Of a DNA stretch of 64,000 bases, positions 43,733-52,639 are shown one piece after another. Position 1 is the stretch's first letter. Every line of letters starts with the position of its first letter. The position numbers and the translations under genes were made by a program. The notes beneath the pieces were generated by a model, which saw only the letters and a list, made by a program, of their open reading frames with translations, had not been told where the DNA came from and ran no database searches. This DNA comes from Pseudopedobacter beijingensis (GTDB lineage: Bacteria > Bacteroidota > Bacteroidia > Sphingobacteriales > Sphingobacteriaceae), in the NCBI RefSeq assembly GCF_042678145.1, contig NZ_JBHUDG010000003.1:558001-622000 (forward strand). Reading direction: 5' to 3'.

Positions 43733-43740
43733 CAAAGATA
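43733..43740 (-). promoter_or_regulatory. -7 box (TATCTTTG, minus strand) for the kinase/regulator operon
   Basis: Exact TAnnTTTG match about 33 bases before the kinase ATG. Confidence 0.5.
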
Positions 43741-43786
43741 CAAACCCCAATTTACAATTGTAAAACCACATTTTAACCTGCTGTTT

Positions 43787-43818
43787 TCGACAAACGCCTG
43801 TTTTTTATCGACAAACGC
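43787..43818 (+). promoter_or_regulatory. tandem direct repeat, likely LytTR regulator binding site
   Basis: TCGACAAACGC occurs exactly twice, at 43787-43797 and 43808-43818, a 21-bp period (two helical turns). This is the geometry of LytTR operators. It lies between the kinase operon and the divergent 59-residue membrane-protein gene. Confidence 0.6.
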
Positions 43819-43936
43819 TATCCAAGACCTTAAAGTCTTCTTTTTACCCGTTGGTCTATTTCCTGAAAAGGTTGGTAGAATACTTTTTACCACCTCATTT
43901 TTTTATAGAACATTTGAATCAACAAACAAAAACATC

Positions 43937-44116
43937 ATGAAAAAAACAGGTTTTGTATCTCCTTTTATAATGTTAATTATTCCTGTAGTATTCTTTATTG
44001 GACTGTCTTTAGCATTGAATGTTACAAAAAGTAACGATGAGATTTCTACAACAGCAAACAAAATAGAAGTTATACAAAAAGTGAGTATAAAAACTTTGCT
44101 GTCTTCTTTATTTTAA
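43937..44116 (+). CDS. 59-residue single-helix membrane protein
   Basis: An unrecognised small ORF starting at ATG 43937. Residues about 8-28 form one strong membrane helix (FVSPFIMLIIPVVFFIGLSL), followed by a polar Thr/Asn/Lys-rich segment and a hydrophobic end. The Lys at positions 2-3 and the helix suggest a real membrane peptide. It is divergent from the LytTR kinase operon, with the tandem repeat about 120 bases upstream, so it could be a target of that system. Coding status is inferred from the helix, the open frame and the context. Confidence 0.55.
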   Translation: MKKTGFVSPFIMLIIPVVFFIGLSLALNVTKSNDEISTTANKIEVIQKVSIKTLLSSLF

Positions 44117-44146
44117 GAGTCTGTTATTTTTTGCGTAAAATTGTAT

Positions 44147-44545
44147 ATGCAGCATTCTGTTATTTTGTTTGACGGTATTTGCAATTTATGCAACAGCTTT
44201 GTTCAATTTGTCATTAGACATGATAGGAAGAACACCTTCAGGTTTGCTGCCTTACAGTCTGATTTTGCACAGGATTTACTTGCAAAACATGTTGTTTTTC
44301 TGGAAGGAATAAATACAGTAGTGCTTATTGAAAATGGCACTGTTTATTTTAAATCAACTGCAGCCTTACGAATCTTAAAAAGGTTAAAAGGAGGGTGGAA
44401 ATTAGCTTATATTTTTATTACTGTTCCTACTTTTATACGTGATGCTGTATACCACTTAGTTGCTAAAAAAAGATATAAATGGTTTGGGAAACAAGATTCT
44501 TGTATGATACCTACAGATGAGCTCCGCAAAAAGTTTCTTTCTTAA
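44147..44545 (+). CDS. DCC-family (DUF393/YuxK) thiol-disulfide oxidoreductase-like protein
   Basis: A 132-residue protein with the family motif FDGICNLCNSFVQF, the C-x2-C forming the presumed redox site at a thioredoxin-like N-terminus, then FRFAALQS and a C-terminal PxFIRDAVYHLVAKKRY. ATG 44147 gives the usual N-terminus. DCC proteins have been linked to redox reactions, but specific roles are poorly known. It ends at a terminator shared with htpG. Confidence 0.85.
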   Translation: MQHSVILFDGICNLCNSFVQFVIRHDRKNTFRFAALQSDFAQDLLAKHVVFLEGINTVVLIENGTVYFKSTAALRILKRLKGGWKLAYIFITVPTFIRDAVYHLVAKKRYKWFGKQDSCMIPTDELRKKFLS

Positions 44546-44593
44546 CTGTTTTCTTTCCAAGCATTCATACAGATTTCAAATATATTAATCATA

Positions 44594-44633
44594 AAATAAA
44601 CCCCGATAACTTTAAAGCTACCAGGGTTTATTT
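44594..44633. terminator. bidirectional terminator between the DCC gene and htpG
   Basis: Outer arms AAATAAACCC (44594-44603) and GGGTTTATTT (44624-44633) are perfect; the centre has a CTTTAAAG palindrome with partial pairing beside it. Confidence 0.75.
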
Positions 44634-44649
44634 GCTCAATTATTTAAAA

Positions 44650-46539
44650 TTAAATCAGAGAAACACTTCTGTTTACAAAAGCAGTAAGATCTGATCCCGT
44701 TAATAATCCCTGCGATAATAATGCCAAATCAAATGCCTGTTTGGCTAACTCTGTTTGTGCAGTTTTATCTGGGGTATCTAGTATACGACTAACCAATTTA
44801 TGGTTTCCGTTAATAGATACACTGTAGTTATCTGGCATGTTACCGTAGAAGTTCATTCCGCCTCCACCGCCCATGGCTGCCATTTCTTTCATACGACGCA
44901 TAAACTCGTCCATAGTTACCGTTACAGGTAAATCTTCCGGGTTCATCGCTTCTACCGAAACTTTATAAGCAGGTTTATTGATTGCTTTTTCAAAGATTTC
45001 CTGAACTTTTTTGCTTTGCTCTTCTGATAGAACATGCTCTAGTTTTTCATCTTTATCAATCAGCTTATCAGCAACATCTGCATCTACCCTTTTTAAAGAC
45101 ACTTTTTCAAGCTTATGTTCAATATTACTTACAAAATGTCCGTCTATAGGAGTATCCATTAATAAAACATCGTATCCTTTTTTCTGTGCAGATTGAATAA
45201 AGGCATCTTGCTTTTCCGGATCGTTGGTGTACAAATAAACTATATTGCCATTTTTATCTGTCTGATTGGCTTTTACTTTTTCTTTGTATTCCTCCAGCGT
45301 AAAGTTTTTCTTATCAGTATTGGTCAGCAGCGTAAAATCTTTGGCTTTCTCGTAAAACTTCTCATCACTAATCATTCCGTATTTCACAAAAAGACCAATA
45401 TCACTCCATTTTTTCTCGTACTCTTCTCTGTCCTTTTTGAAAAGTTCGGCTAATTTCTCAGCAACTTTCTTGGTGATATAATTATTGATTTTCTTTACAT
45501 TAGAATCAGCCTGTAAGAAACTTCTGGATACGTTTAACGGGATATCTGGTGAATCGATAACGCCATGTAAAAGCATCAAAAACTCCGGAACAATATCTTT
45601 TACTTCATCTGTAATAAATACCTGACGGCTATACAATTTAATCTTATTACGTTGAAAATCCATATCGGTCTTTACTTTCGGAAAATAAAGTACTCCGGTT
45701 AAATTGAAAGGATAATCAACATTCAGGTGTATCCAAAATAACGGATCTTCTGAAAACGGATACAACTCGCTATAGAATATTTTATAATCCTCTTCGTTAA
45801 GCTCAGAAGGAGATAATGTCCAAATTGGTTTTGCGTAGTTGATAATATTATCAGATTCTACGCTTTTATATTGCGGCTTACCATCTTTATCTACACCATC
45901 TTCTACTGAATCCGTTTTCTTACCAAAAACCAATTTCGTAGGTAAAAACTTAAAGTATTTATCTAAGATTTGCTGTAATTTATGTTGGCTTAAGAACTCT
46001 TCGGATTCTTCGTTAATATACAATATTATATCTGTTCCGCGTTCTGTTCTATTACCCGGACCTATTTCAAACTCTGTGCTTCCATCGCAAATCCAACGGG
46101 CTGGCTCTGCTCCCTCCTGATAAGACAATGACTGAATTTCTACTTTACTGGCAACCATAAATGCCGAATAGAAACCCAACCCAAATTTACCTATAATCTC
46201 ATTGGCGTCTTTAGCATCTTTAAATTTCTCTACAAATTCCGTTGCTCCTGAAAATGCAATTTGATTAATGTATTTCTTGATTTCTTCGGCGGTCATACCA
46301 ATACCTTTATCACTAATGGTAATTGTTTTTGCCTTTTCATCAAAAGAAACGTCTACTCTCAAATCGCCCAATTCGCCGTTGTATTGCCCTAAAGATGCTA
46401 GTCTTTTTACTTTTTGTGTAGCATCAGCTGCATTGGATACCAATTCCCTCAAAAAAATCTCGTTATCTGAATACAAGAACTTTTTTATAATGGGAAAAAT
46501 GTTCTCGGTGTGGATTGAAATTGTTCCTTTTTCCTGCAT
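44650..46539 (-). CDS. htpG: molecular chaperone HtpG (Hsp90)
   Basis: ATP-dependent chaperone. The 629-residue protein has the GHKL ATPase domain: FLRELVSNAADA (catalytic Glu and Asn), ISDKGIGMT, and GKFGLGFYSAFMVA; then the middle domain (SRSFLQADSNVKKI) and a C-terminal dimer domain. As in bacteria there is no MEEVD tail. ATG 46539 (MQEKGTISIHTEN) is the family start; the longer frame from 46560 is rejected. Upstream is TGCCA-N3-TGACA at 46620, a possible stress-regulatory element. Confidence 0.96.
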   Translation of the reverse strand: MQEKGTISIHTENIFPIIKKFLYSDNEIFLRELVSNAADATQKVKRLASLGQYNGELGDLRVDVSFDEKAKTITISDKGIGMTAEEIKKYINQIAFSGATEFVEKFKDAKDANEIIGKFGLGFYSAFMVASKVEIQSLSYQEGAEPARWICDGSTEFEIGPGNRTERGTDIILYINEESEEFLSQHKLQQILDKYFKFLPTKLVFGKKTDSVEDGVDKDGKPQYKSVESDNIINYAKPIWTLSPSELNEEDYKIFYSELYPFSEDPLFWIHLNVDYPFNLTGVLYFPKVKTDMDFQRNKIKLYSRQVFITDEVKDIVPEFLMLLHGVIDSPDIPLNVSRSFLQADSNVKKINNYITKKVAEKLAELFKKDREEYEKKWSDIGLFVKYGMISDEKFYEKAKDFTLLTNTDKKNFTLEEYKEKVKANQTDKNGNIVYLYTNDPEKQDAFIQSAQKKGYDVLLMDTPIDGHFVSNIEHKLEKVSLKRVDADVADKLIDKDEKLEHVLSEEQSKKVQEIFEKAINKPAYKVSVEAMNPEDLPVTVTMDEFMRRMKEMAAMGGGGGMNFYGNMPDNYSVSINGNHKLVSRILDTPDKTAQTELAKQAFDLALLSQGLLTGSDLTAFVNRSVSLI

Positions 46540-46741
46540 ATCGTTTATATTTTTTAACAATTATTATGTACAAATAGATGTACAATAGTTATCAATGCCT
46601 GTACCAATACCTCTAAAAATGCCAAGTTGACAGGGTGTTATTTTTTATTTGTCTCACTTTTTTTACCTTCTACAATAATTATTGGTATCAATCTTGTTAG
46701 GTATAGACTGTCGATGATCCTATATCTTACCCATGACATTT

Positions 46742-46781
46742 CGGTTTTGGCTCTGTAGTATAACAGAGCCAACCAAAGCCG
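46742..46781 (+). promoter_or_regulatory. hairpin upstream of the MFS gene
   Basis: Perfect 9-bp arms TTGGCTCTG (46747-46755) and CAGAGCCAA (46764-46772), extended by partial CGG/CCG pairing on the outside. No T run follows, so it is unlikely to be a plain terminator. It could be an operator or a leader RNA structure. Confidence 0.4.
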
Positions 46782-46853
46782 ATATTAAAATTACTTAGTT
46801 ATTTTATTGCGTTCTAAAATTGTGTAAGTAACTTTACCTCCTCAATCATTAAA

Positions 46854-48005
46854 ATGTACATTAATACTGTTCCTCAACAAAAACATATCCGTACTGCCTG
46901 TAGTATTTTTTTCTTTATTTCTGGTTTTGGCTATTCCAGCTGGGCGTCCAGAATTTCTACCATTCAGCAGCAGCTTCATTTAAATGAGGCTCAATTGGGA
47001 ACAGTTTTATTTGCCATGCCTGTTGGTTTAATATTGACTCTTCCTCTTACCAAATTACTTCTAAAAAAACATAGCAGCAACAAGATTATGCTCATTGGAG
47101 CTTTGGCTTTTAACATAATTTTATGTCTTCCGGGTTTCACAAACTCTATATTACAATTAATGGCAGTGTTATTTGGTTTTGGTGCTTCCAGAAACCTAAT
47201 GAACATTTCTATGAACGGACAATCTGTAGCAGTACAGTCTTTTTATAAAAAATCTATTATTACTACATTTCATGGGGTATGGAGCATGGCGGGTTTTGCA
47301 GGCGCAGGAGTAGGTTACCTTATGGTTGCAAATAACATAGGCACACACATTCATCTGCCTATTGTTGGCGGCATCATGGTATTACTGGCTTTATTTAGCT
47401 ATCCGCATACATTGTACCAAGAACCGGTTCCTGAAAAACCACGTCCTGTTTTTTCTTTGCCAGACAAATCTGTTCTTGGTTTTGCCCTGATTTGCTTTGC
47501 CTGCATGGCTGCCGAAAATGTGATGTATGATTGGGCCATAATTTATTTTGAAAGATCTACTGCTACAAGTTCTTCTTTTGCCATAACGGGCTTTGTTGTA
47601 TATATGGTATTTATGACGATGGGACGTTTTGGAGGAGACTTAATTGTTCATCGGTTTGGCATTGTGAATATTATTAAGATAAGCGGATTGTTGGTTTTCT
47701 TCGGACTTCTTTTTGCTTCATTATGGCCTACTCCATGGGTTATCTTTCCTTCTTTTGCCATGGTGGGTCTGGGGGTTTCTTGTATTGTCCCTCTTATTTT
47801 TAGTTTGGCCGGGAAAGATAAAAGTGCCAATAGTGCCTCACAAGTGGCGTCCATATCAACTATTGGCTATCTTGGTTTTCTGGTGGTTCCACCTTCGGTA
47901 GGTTATTTGGCGCAAGCCACCAGTTTAAGATGGTCTTTTGGCATCCTTAGTTTTTTAGGTATGTTAATCTTTATATTAGCCATTAATATCAAAAACAAAA
48001 ATTAA
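46854..48005 (+). CDS. MFS transporter, YbjJ-like
   Basis: A 383-residue major facilitator with 12 hydrophobic helices. The sequences GFGYSSWASRISTIQQQL at the N-terminus and TTFHGVWSMAGFAGAG in the fifth helix resemble E. coli YbjJ and fucose/sugar-type MFS proteins. Substrate is unknown. yjbQ follows after nine bases and is probably co-transcribed. A TAACTTTA box (near TAnnTTTG) precedes the start. Confidence 0.82.
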   Translation: MYINTVPQQKHIRTACSIFFFISGFGYSSWASRISTIQQQLHLNEAQLGTVLFAMPVGLILTLPLTKLLLKKHSSNKIMLIGALAFNIILCLPGFTNSILQLMAVLFGFGASRNLMNISMNGQSVAVQSFYKKSIITTFHGVWSMAGFAGAGVGYLMVANNIGTHIHLPIVGGIMVLLALFSYPHTLYQEPVPEKPRPVFSLPDKSVLGFALICFACMAAENVMYDWAIIYFERSTATSSSFAITGFVVYMVFMTMGRFGGDLIVHRFGIVNIIKISGLLVFFGLLFASLWPTPWVIFPSFAMVGLGVSCIVPLIFSLAGKDKSANSASQVASISTIGYLGFLVVPPSVGYLAQATSLRWSFGILSFLGMLIFILAINIKNKN

Positions 48006-48014
48006 TACCAACTT

Positions 48015-48437
48015 ATGAAGTTCTTTCAGAAAAACATATCATTAGCAGCTAAATCACGTGGTTTTCATTTGATAACAGAAGAAGTATTAGCGCATATCCC
48101 TGAACTGAGAGAGGTAGAAAAAGGCATGTTTCAGTTATTTATCCAACATACGTCAGCCTCACTAACTTTAAATGAGAATGCAGATTATACGGTTCGTAAA
48201 GATTTTGAATCGCACTTTAATAAGATGGTCCCAGAAAATGCACCTTATTATTTACATGATTACGAAGGTGATGACGATATGCCCGCTCATATAAAGTCTT
48301 CATTATTGGGAGCATCAGTAAACATTCCTATTTCTAAAGGTAGACTAGCGCTGGGAACATGGCAGGGAATTTACCTTTGCGAACATAGAAACCATGGCGG
48401 GAGCAGGCGATGTGTAGTTACGTTTTTTGGCGTATAA
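48015..48437 (+). CDS. yjbQ: YjbQ/UPF0047 family protein (thiamine-phosphate synthase-like side activity)
   Basis: A 140-residue protein with all family marks: QLFIQHTSASLTLNENAD, HDYEGDDDMPAHIKSSL and GTWQGIYLCEHRNHGGSR. The His/Glu cluster is the presumed active site. Members show weak thiamine-phosphate synthase activity in E. coli, but the main role is unsettled. It is second in a two-gene unit with an MFS transporter and ends at a strong terminator. Confidence 0.9.
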   Translation: MKFFQKNISLAAKSRGFHLITEEVLAHIPELREVEKGMFQLFIQHTSASLTLNENADYTVRKDFESHFNKMVPENAPYYLHDYEGDDDMPAHIKSSLLGASVNIPISKGRLALGTWQGIYLCEHRNHGGSRRCVVTFFGV

Positions 48438-48439
48438 AA

Positions 48440-48471
48440 AAATCCTATAGATGAGTTCACCTATAGGATTT
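48440..48471. terminator. terminator after yjbQ
   Basis: Perfect 11-bp arms AAATCCTATAG and CTATAGGATTT with a 10-base loop, A-rich before and T-containing after; can serve both converging genes. Confidence 0.75.
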
Positions 48472-48509
48472 AAATAGTTAATCATTACTTATCTTACTAT
48501 TGAGTAGTA

Positions 48510-49256
48510 TTAGTTAGTACTTCTTTTTATGCTTGGCTTAAGATCGTTACTTGTTGCATCTTTACGACCAGTAACATATATAGTATAGTTTTTACCTGCT
48601 GAAAAGGTCATCGCATTGCCTGTTTCCTCTTCGTATCCGGCTCCGTCTTTAACCTTTAAAGTATATGATTTTGCTGGTATTTCGTTAAATTTAGTATAAC
48701 CTTTAAAGTCAACACCGGAAAACAATGTACTATCCTGAGCTTGTTCCTCTGTTCCTTTGCAAATCAAATCTAATTCGCCCAAATCTGATACTAAATGAAT
48801 AAATCTTACATTAGCTTTACCTGCAGATGGAGATTCAAGCTTATCATTAACCACTAATATTTCTGGTTGAGTCGGTTCTCCATGTAAAAATGCCGAATAA
48901 GTACTATCTTTCTTTAAAGTAACTACAGCCGTTCTAATTGTATCAGTTATAGCTGTCATATTTTCTTTATAAAAAGCAATACTTAATTTTCCCGAACCGG
49001 AAAAAGAAAAAACATTATAGCTGGTATTCAAACCATAACCTAAGCCACTATAGTATCTTTGTTGATTGGCTATAAAATCAACTTTAGGTTGTGATACATA
49101 AGTATTATAAGCAGCTATACCTCCAAAGTCCGGTTCAACATATTCTGTGTTTTTATTCTTTAAACATGATGATAATGTTACCGTTGCTGCTACAACCAGC
49201 GCCCCTCTCAACAGATTATTTCTCTTAATCTTGTTTAATAACTGTAGATATTTCAT
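48510..49256 (-). CDS. DUF4397 lipoprotein
   Basis: A 248-residue exported lipoprotein: basic N-terminus, hydrophobic core and lipobox LSSC at about residue 31. The body has the DUF4397 pattern (KANVRFIHLVSDLGELDLICKG and SYTLKVKDGAG), an Ig-like beta fold common in Bacteroidota surface proteins of unknown role. It stands alone between two terminators. No catalytic site is evident. Confidence 0.82.
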   Translation of the reverse strand: MKYLQLLNKIKRNNLLRGALVVAATVTLSSCLKNKNTEYVEPDFGGIAAYNTYVSQPKVDFIANQQRYYSGLGYGLNTSYNVFSFSGSGKLSIAFYKENMTAITDTIRTAVVTLKKDSTYSAFLHGEPTQPEILVVNDKLESPSAGKANVRFIHLVSDLGELDLICKGTEEQAQDSTLFSGVDFKGYTKFNEIPAKSYTLKVKDGAGYEEETGNAMTFSAGKNYTIYVTGRKDATSNDLKPSIKRSTN

Positions 49257-49363
49257 AATTCAATATTTTTTCAAATAAATTTTAGATACACTGACCTTAA
49301 CGTAAGCTCTTCCGTTTCTGATACAACGTATTTATTTTTTTTTGACTAATGCATAAAAAGAAA

Positions 49364-49403
49364 AAGCCTCTCGCATTTGCAAAAAAACAAATACAAGAGG
49401 CTT
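49364..49403 (-). terminator. terminator after the YtxH-like gene
   Basis: Arms AAGCCTCT and AGAGGCTT are perfect, with an inner ATTTG/CAAAT pair in the loop; on the minus strand a T-rich tail follows. Confidence 0.7.
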
Positions 49404-49428
49404 CTCCTTTATTTCACACAATTAATAC

Positions 49429-49731
49429 CTAAGATTTCGCTTCTTTCAGCTTGGAATTGACATCTTTAATTTTGTCTTCTGCATAGGAAGAAATCTCTGA
49501 TGCTTTTTTGGCTACATATTTAGATGCTTTCTTTGACATCTTGTTCATTTTATCCGTCTGATCAGACAGTACAGATTTCATTTTATCATTATAGTCCTTG
49601 GCATTGTTCACCATCGAATTCCAGCATTCTTTTCCATTCTCTGTTTTCAACAAATACCAAACTGCCCCGCCAATTGCCGCTCCTACTAAAATTGCTGTTG
49701 TTAGTTTTGATTTTGAGTTTTCCATATTCAT
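49429..49731 (-). CDS. YtxH-like small stress protein
   Basis: A 100-residue protein with a glycine-rich membrane segment near the N-terminus (TAILVGAAIGGAVWYLL) followed by a Lys-rich amphipathic helix (about residues 40-98) likely to form a coiled coil. This is the YtxH (general stress) layout. ATG 49731 or ATG 49725 may be used. It is monocistronic, with its own terminator. The role is unknown; it probably acts at the membrane under stress. Confidence 0.75.
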   Translation of the reverse strand: MNMENSKSKLTTAILVGAAIGGAVWYLLKTENGKECWNSMVNNAKDYNDKMKSVLSDQTDKMNKMSKKASKYVAKKASEISSYAEDKIKDVNSKLKEAKS

Positions 49732-49790
49732 AGTAATTAATTTGTTTCGTTAATGAATTAATAACCATGCCAATACCTTGCCAAAACCAA

Positions 49791-50882
49791 TTACTTAATC
49801 ATAAATTCTCTATATTTTTTTAAAACATTCAATACCTCCGGTTCCAACTTTTGAAGCATTCTGTCAAAACCAATATCATTCGGGTGTGTACCATCCACCG
49901 TTGCCTCGTGATCTGTTCCCAATAAATTTTCGGCAGTAATAAAATAAAGATCCTTTACTCCCTGTCCTTTCAATAATTCATATTGTTTTAATATCTCCTC
50001 ATTTTGCTGGCTCACTCTGGCACCTACACTTTTATCAAAGAAACCATGTTCTCTCACAATAGTTTGTACTATAATAATTGGAGCTTTGGGATATCTGGAC
50101 CGAAGGGTTTTTACTAAATATGATGTACGTTCCTTGATCTCTGCAGGGGAAGAATTGGGAATACAATCTAGTATATAAGCATCAGCAGGCATATCTGCCA
50201 GCATATCTACAACTGCTTTTTCCATTTTTGCACTGCCACTCAACCCTATGTTAACAAAATTAAATCCGGTAGAACGACTTAGACGAGCAGGATACGCCAT
50301 GCCGGGCCTGCTTGCAGAAGCTCCTTGCAAAATACTGGAACCATAGATAACAATCTTCTTTTTGAATGGATTTTCTAACTCAGTAAACGAAGCATTTTCA
50401 TCAACCCCAATCTCTAAGCTTTTTGTTTCATCATATAATGGCAAATAAACCAAACACTCTTTTTCAGAGTTATCCATATTTTTCACCAAATCATATTCAG
50501 AGCATGTAGCATTAGGTCTTCCCACTCCTGCAAATTGCCATTTTTCATCTTTCTTGATATACAAGTCCAGACCTTTATAGGCAATCGCAGTCATATTCGA
50601 TGAAGTTTTTTTATTGGTTACGCACCACTTGGCAGAAATAGAAGTACTATTGGTTTTAAAAGTCACAAAAAGTCCTGCCGAATTGGTCAATAGGCCCTTA
50701 ACTCCTTTTGGCATATCGGGATATTTAACGGTATCAACTCTATGAAACTCACTTTCTGTGTTGGCCCCTTTCCCCAAAATGGTCAGTGTATTAAACTTTG
50801 TCTTTTTTAGATTTTGTGCATTTCCGTTGAGGAAAAACAGAGGCAAACAAGCTGCCGTAATAAATAATTTTATTGCTTTCAT
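49791..50882 (-). CDS. exported SGNH/GDSL-family hydrolase with N-terminal beta domain
   Basis: A 363-residue protein with a signal peptide (ending NGNAQ at about residue 23), an N-terminal beta-rich domain (residues ~45-165), and a C-terminal SGNH hydrolase domain: nucleophile Ser in IYGSSILQGASASRPG, the Gly block in VNIGLSGSAKME, and catalytic Asp-His in DGTHPND. Such enzymes deacetylate carbohydrates or hydrolyse esters. It lies 37 bases after glpD and may be co-transcribed, though a glycerol link is not obvious. Confidence 0.85.
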   Translation of the reverse strand: MKAIKLFITAACLPLFFLNGNAQNLKKTKFNTLTILGKGANTESEFHRVDTVKYPDMPKGVKGLLTNSAGLFVTFKTNSTSISAKWCVTNKKTSSNMTAIAYKGLDLYIKKDEKWQFAGVGRPNATCSEYDLVKNMDNSEKECLVYLPLYDETKSLEIGVDENASFTELENPFKKKIVIYGSSILQGASASRPGMAYPARLSRSTGFNFVNIGLSGSAKMEKAVVDMLADMPADAYILDCIPNSSPAEIKERTSYLVKTLRSRYPKAPIIIVQTIVREHGFFDKSVGARVSQQNEEILKQYELLKGQGVKDLYFITAENLLGTDHEATVDGTHPNDIGFDRMLQKLEPEVLNVLKKYREFMIK

Positions 50883-50919
50883 TAACTTAAGTATAACGAC
50901 TAAATTACAGGATAAGGTT

Positions 50920-52482
50920 TTACTTTAACAAATATCCTTTAGCTAAAGTGGTAAAATCTGCTATTTGCTGTGTTTCCCATTCTTTGCTCATATTCAATTC
51001 CGAAGCAATCAAAGCCGCCACTTTAGGCGCCATATCTATAGCTGCTTTTGCATCTAAAAACAAAACTCTTAGTCGTCTGGCTAAAACATCCTCAACGTTT
51101 CTGGCCATCTCATTTCTTACAAACCACACCACCTCTGCTCCGGTATAAGGAAACTTACTATCCAGTTCTTCTGCTAAAGATGGATTGGAATGACTAAGTA
51201 ATCGAATATTTTGCGCATCACTACCATAAATATCCAAATAGGTTTCTGTTTTTTGCGTGGTATAACCATGAATTTTCAGATTCTCGGTTACACATTCCTT
51301 CATTGAAAGTGCTGCTGTCTTTATTACCTGATCTATGGTATCTTCTGCCATTTTCCTATAAGTAGTCCATTTCCCTCCGGTAATGGTTACCAATCCACTT
51401 TGGTTAACAATAAGTTTATGGCTTCTGGATATCTCTTTGGTTTTACTGGTTGATTTATCTGGCGCAGCTAATGGTCTCAAGCCCGCAAACACACTCAACA
51501 CGTCTGCTTCTGTAGGCGCCTTTTCCAAGTAAGCTCCCGCTGTTTGTAAAATAAATTCAACTTCTTTTTGCAAAGCTCGGGGTTCTAAGCTATGGCTATC
51601 TAACAAAGTATCTGTTGTACCCACCACCAGATGTTCATGCCAGGGCACCGCAAATAGTACACGCCCATCAGAAGTCTCAGGTATCATTAAAGCTGAATTT
51701 CCTTTCATAAAAGAGCGATCCAGAACTAAATGTACTCCCTGACTTGGTCTAACCATAGGTTTCCTTCCCGGAGTATCCATACTCAGAATATCATCAACAA
51801 AAACTCCGGTAGCATTAACAATTGCTTTGGCTTGAACGGTATATTTTTGGTCGGTTTCTACATCTAATAGCTCCAAACCATTTAATGTTCCTTTATCATC
51901 TTTTGAAAGTGATACTACTTTAGCATAATTCAAAACAGAGGCACCGTTTTCAATAGCTGTCTGCGCTAAATTTACCGCCAGTCTGGCATCATCAAATTGT
52001 CCGTCATAATATTCTATACCTCCTGCCAGGTTTTTACCCGAAATCCCTTGTAAAGAATCAATCACTTTCTTTTTGTTCAAATAAACCGAACTTCCAAAAC
52101 TAAATCGACCGGATAACCAGTCATACATCTTCAATCCTATCAAGTATTTTGCCTTGGAGAACCAATCGAAACAAGGAATAACAAAAGCTTGCTTATTAAC
52201 TAAATGTGGTGCATTCTGAAAAAGCAGCCCTCTTTCTTTTAGAGCCTCTCTAACCAAAGCCACATCGCCCTGTGCCAGATACCTTACCCCACCATGTACC
52301 AGCTTTGTGCTCCGGCTTGATGTTCCTTTCGCAAAATCATATTGCTCAAGCAATAAGGTTTTATATCCTCTGGATGCAGCATCAACAGCACAACCTAATC
52401 CGGTGGCTCCACCACCAATAATTACAATATCCCATACTGCCCCATCTTGTAAAGACGCTACCTGCTCCTGTCTAGTTTTCAT
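50920..52482 (-). CDS. glpD: aerobic glycerol-3-phosphate dehydrogenase
   Basis: FAD-dependent oxidation of glycerol-3-phosphate to dihydroxyacetone phosphate, passing electrons to quinone. The 520-residue protein has the dinucleotide motif DIVIIGGGATGLGCAVDA, the substrate loop GTSSRSTKLVHGGVRYL and a C-terminal DAO-like cap (TGAEVVWFVRNEMA). It is divergent from a DeoR-family regulator, the common GlpR arrangement. glpK and glpF are not in the window. Confidence 0.93.
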   Translation of the reverse strand: MKTRQEQVASLQDGAVWDIVIIGGGATGLGCAVDAASRGYKTLLLEQYDFAKGTSSRSTKLVHGGVRYLAQGDVALVREALKERGLLFQNAPHLVNKQAFVIPCFDWFSKAKYLIGLKMYDWLSGRFSFGSSVYLNKKKVIDSLQGISGKNLAGGIEYYDGQFDDARLAVNLAQTAIENGASVLNYAKVVSLSKDDKGTLNGLELLDVETDQKYTVQAKAIVNATGVFVDDILSMDTPGRKPMVRPSQGVHLVLDRSFMKGNSALMIPETSDGRVLFAVPWHEHLVVGTTDTLLDSHSLEPRALQKEVEFILQTAGAYLEKAPTEADVLSVFAGLRPLAAPDKSTSKTKEISRSHKLIVNQSGLVTITGGKWTTYRKMAEDTIDQVIKTAALSMKECVTENLKIHGYTTQKTETYLDIYGSDAQNIRLLSHSNPSLAEELDSKFPYTGAEVVWFVRNEMARNVEDVLARRLRVLFLDAKAAIDMAPKVAALIASELNMSKEWETQQIADFTTLAKGYLLK

Positions 52483-52546
52483 AGTTGTTATTCATATTTT
52501 TACGACAAAAAAGAAATATATAGCAATTATACGAAACTTAAAAAGA

Positions 52547-52585
52547 AACAAAAAATAATATTAATCTCTAAATTATTATTTTGTT
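52547..52585. promoter_or_regulatory. imperfect palindrome between glpD and glpR, candidate operator
   Basis: Left AACAAAAAATAATA (52547-52560) and right ATTATTATTTTGTT (52572-52585) are near-complementary with a small offset. The region is very AT-rich, so chance similarity is possible. Confidence 0.3.
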
Positions 52586-52639
52586 ATTTTTTTACCCTTA
52601 ATTAGGTTAACTTTAGGAAATTTTAACATAGATTCATAT

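Noticed and set aside
46561..46853. CIRCE or sigma-54 promoter for htpG
   Set aside because: No TTAGCACTC-N9-GAGTGCTAA sequence. A TTGGCA on the minus strand lacks the GC at the -12 spacing needed for sigma-54.
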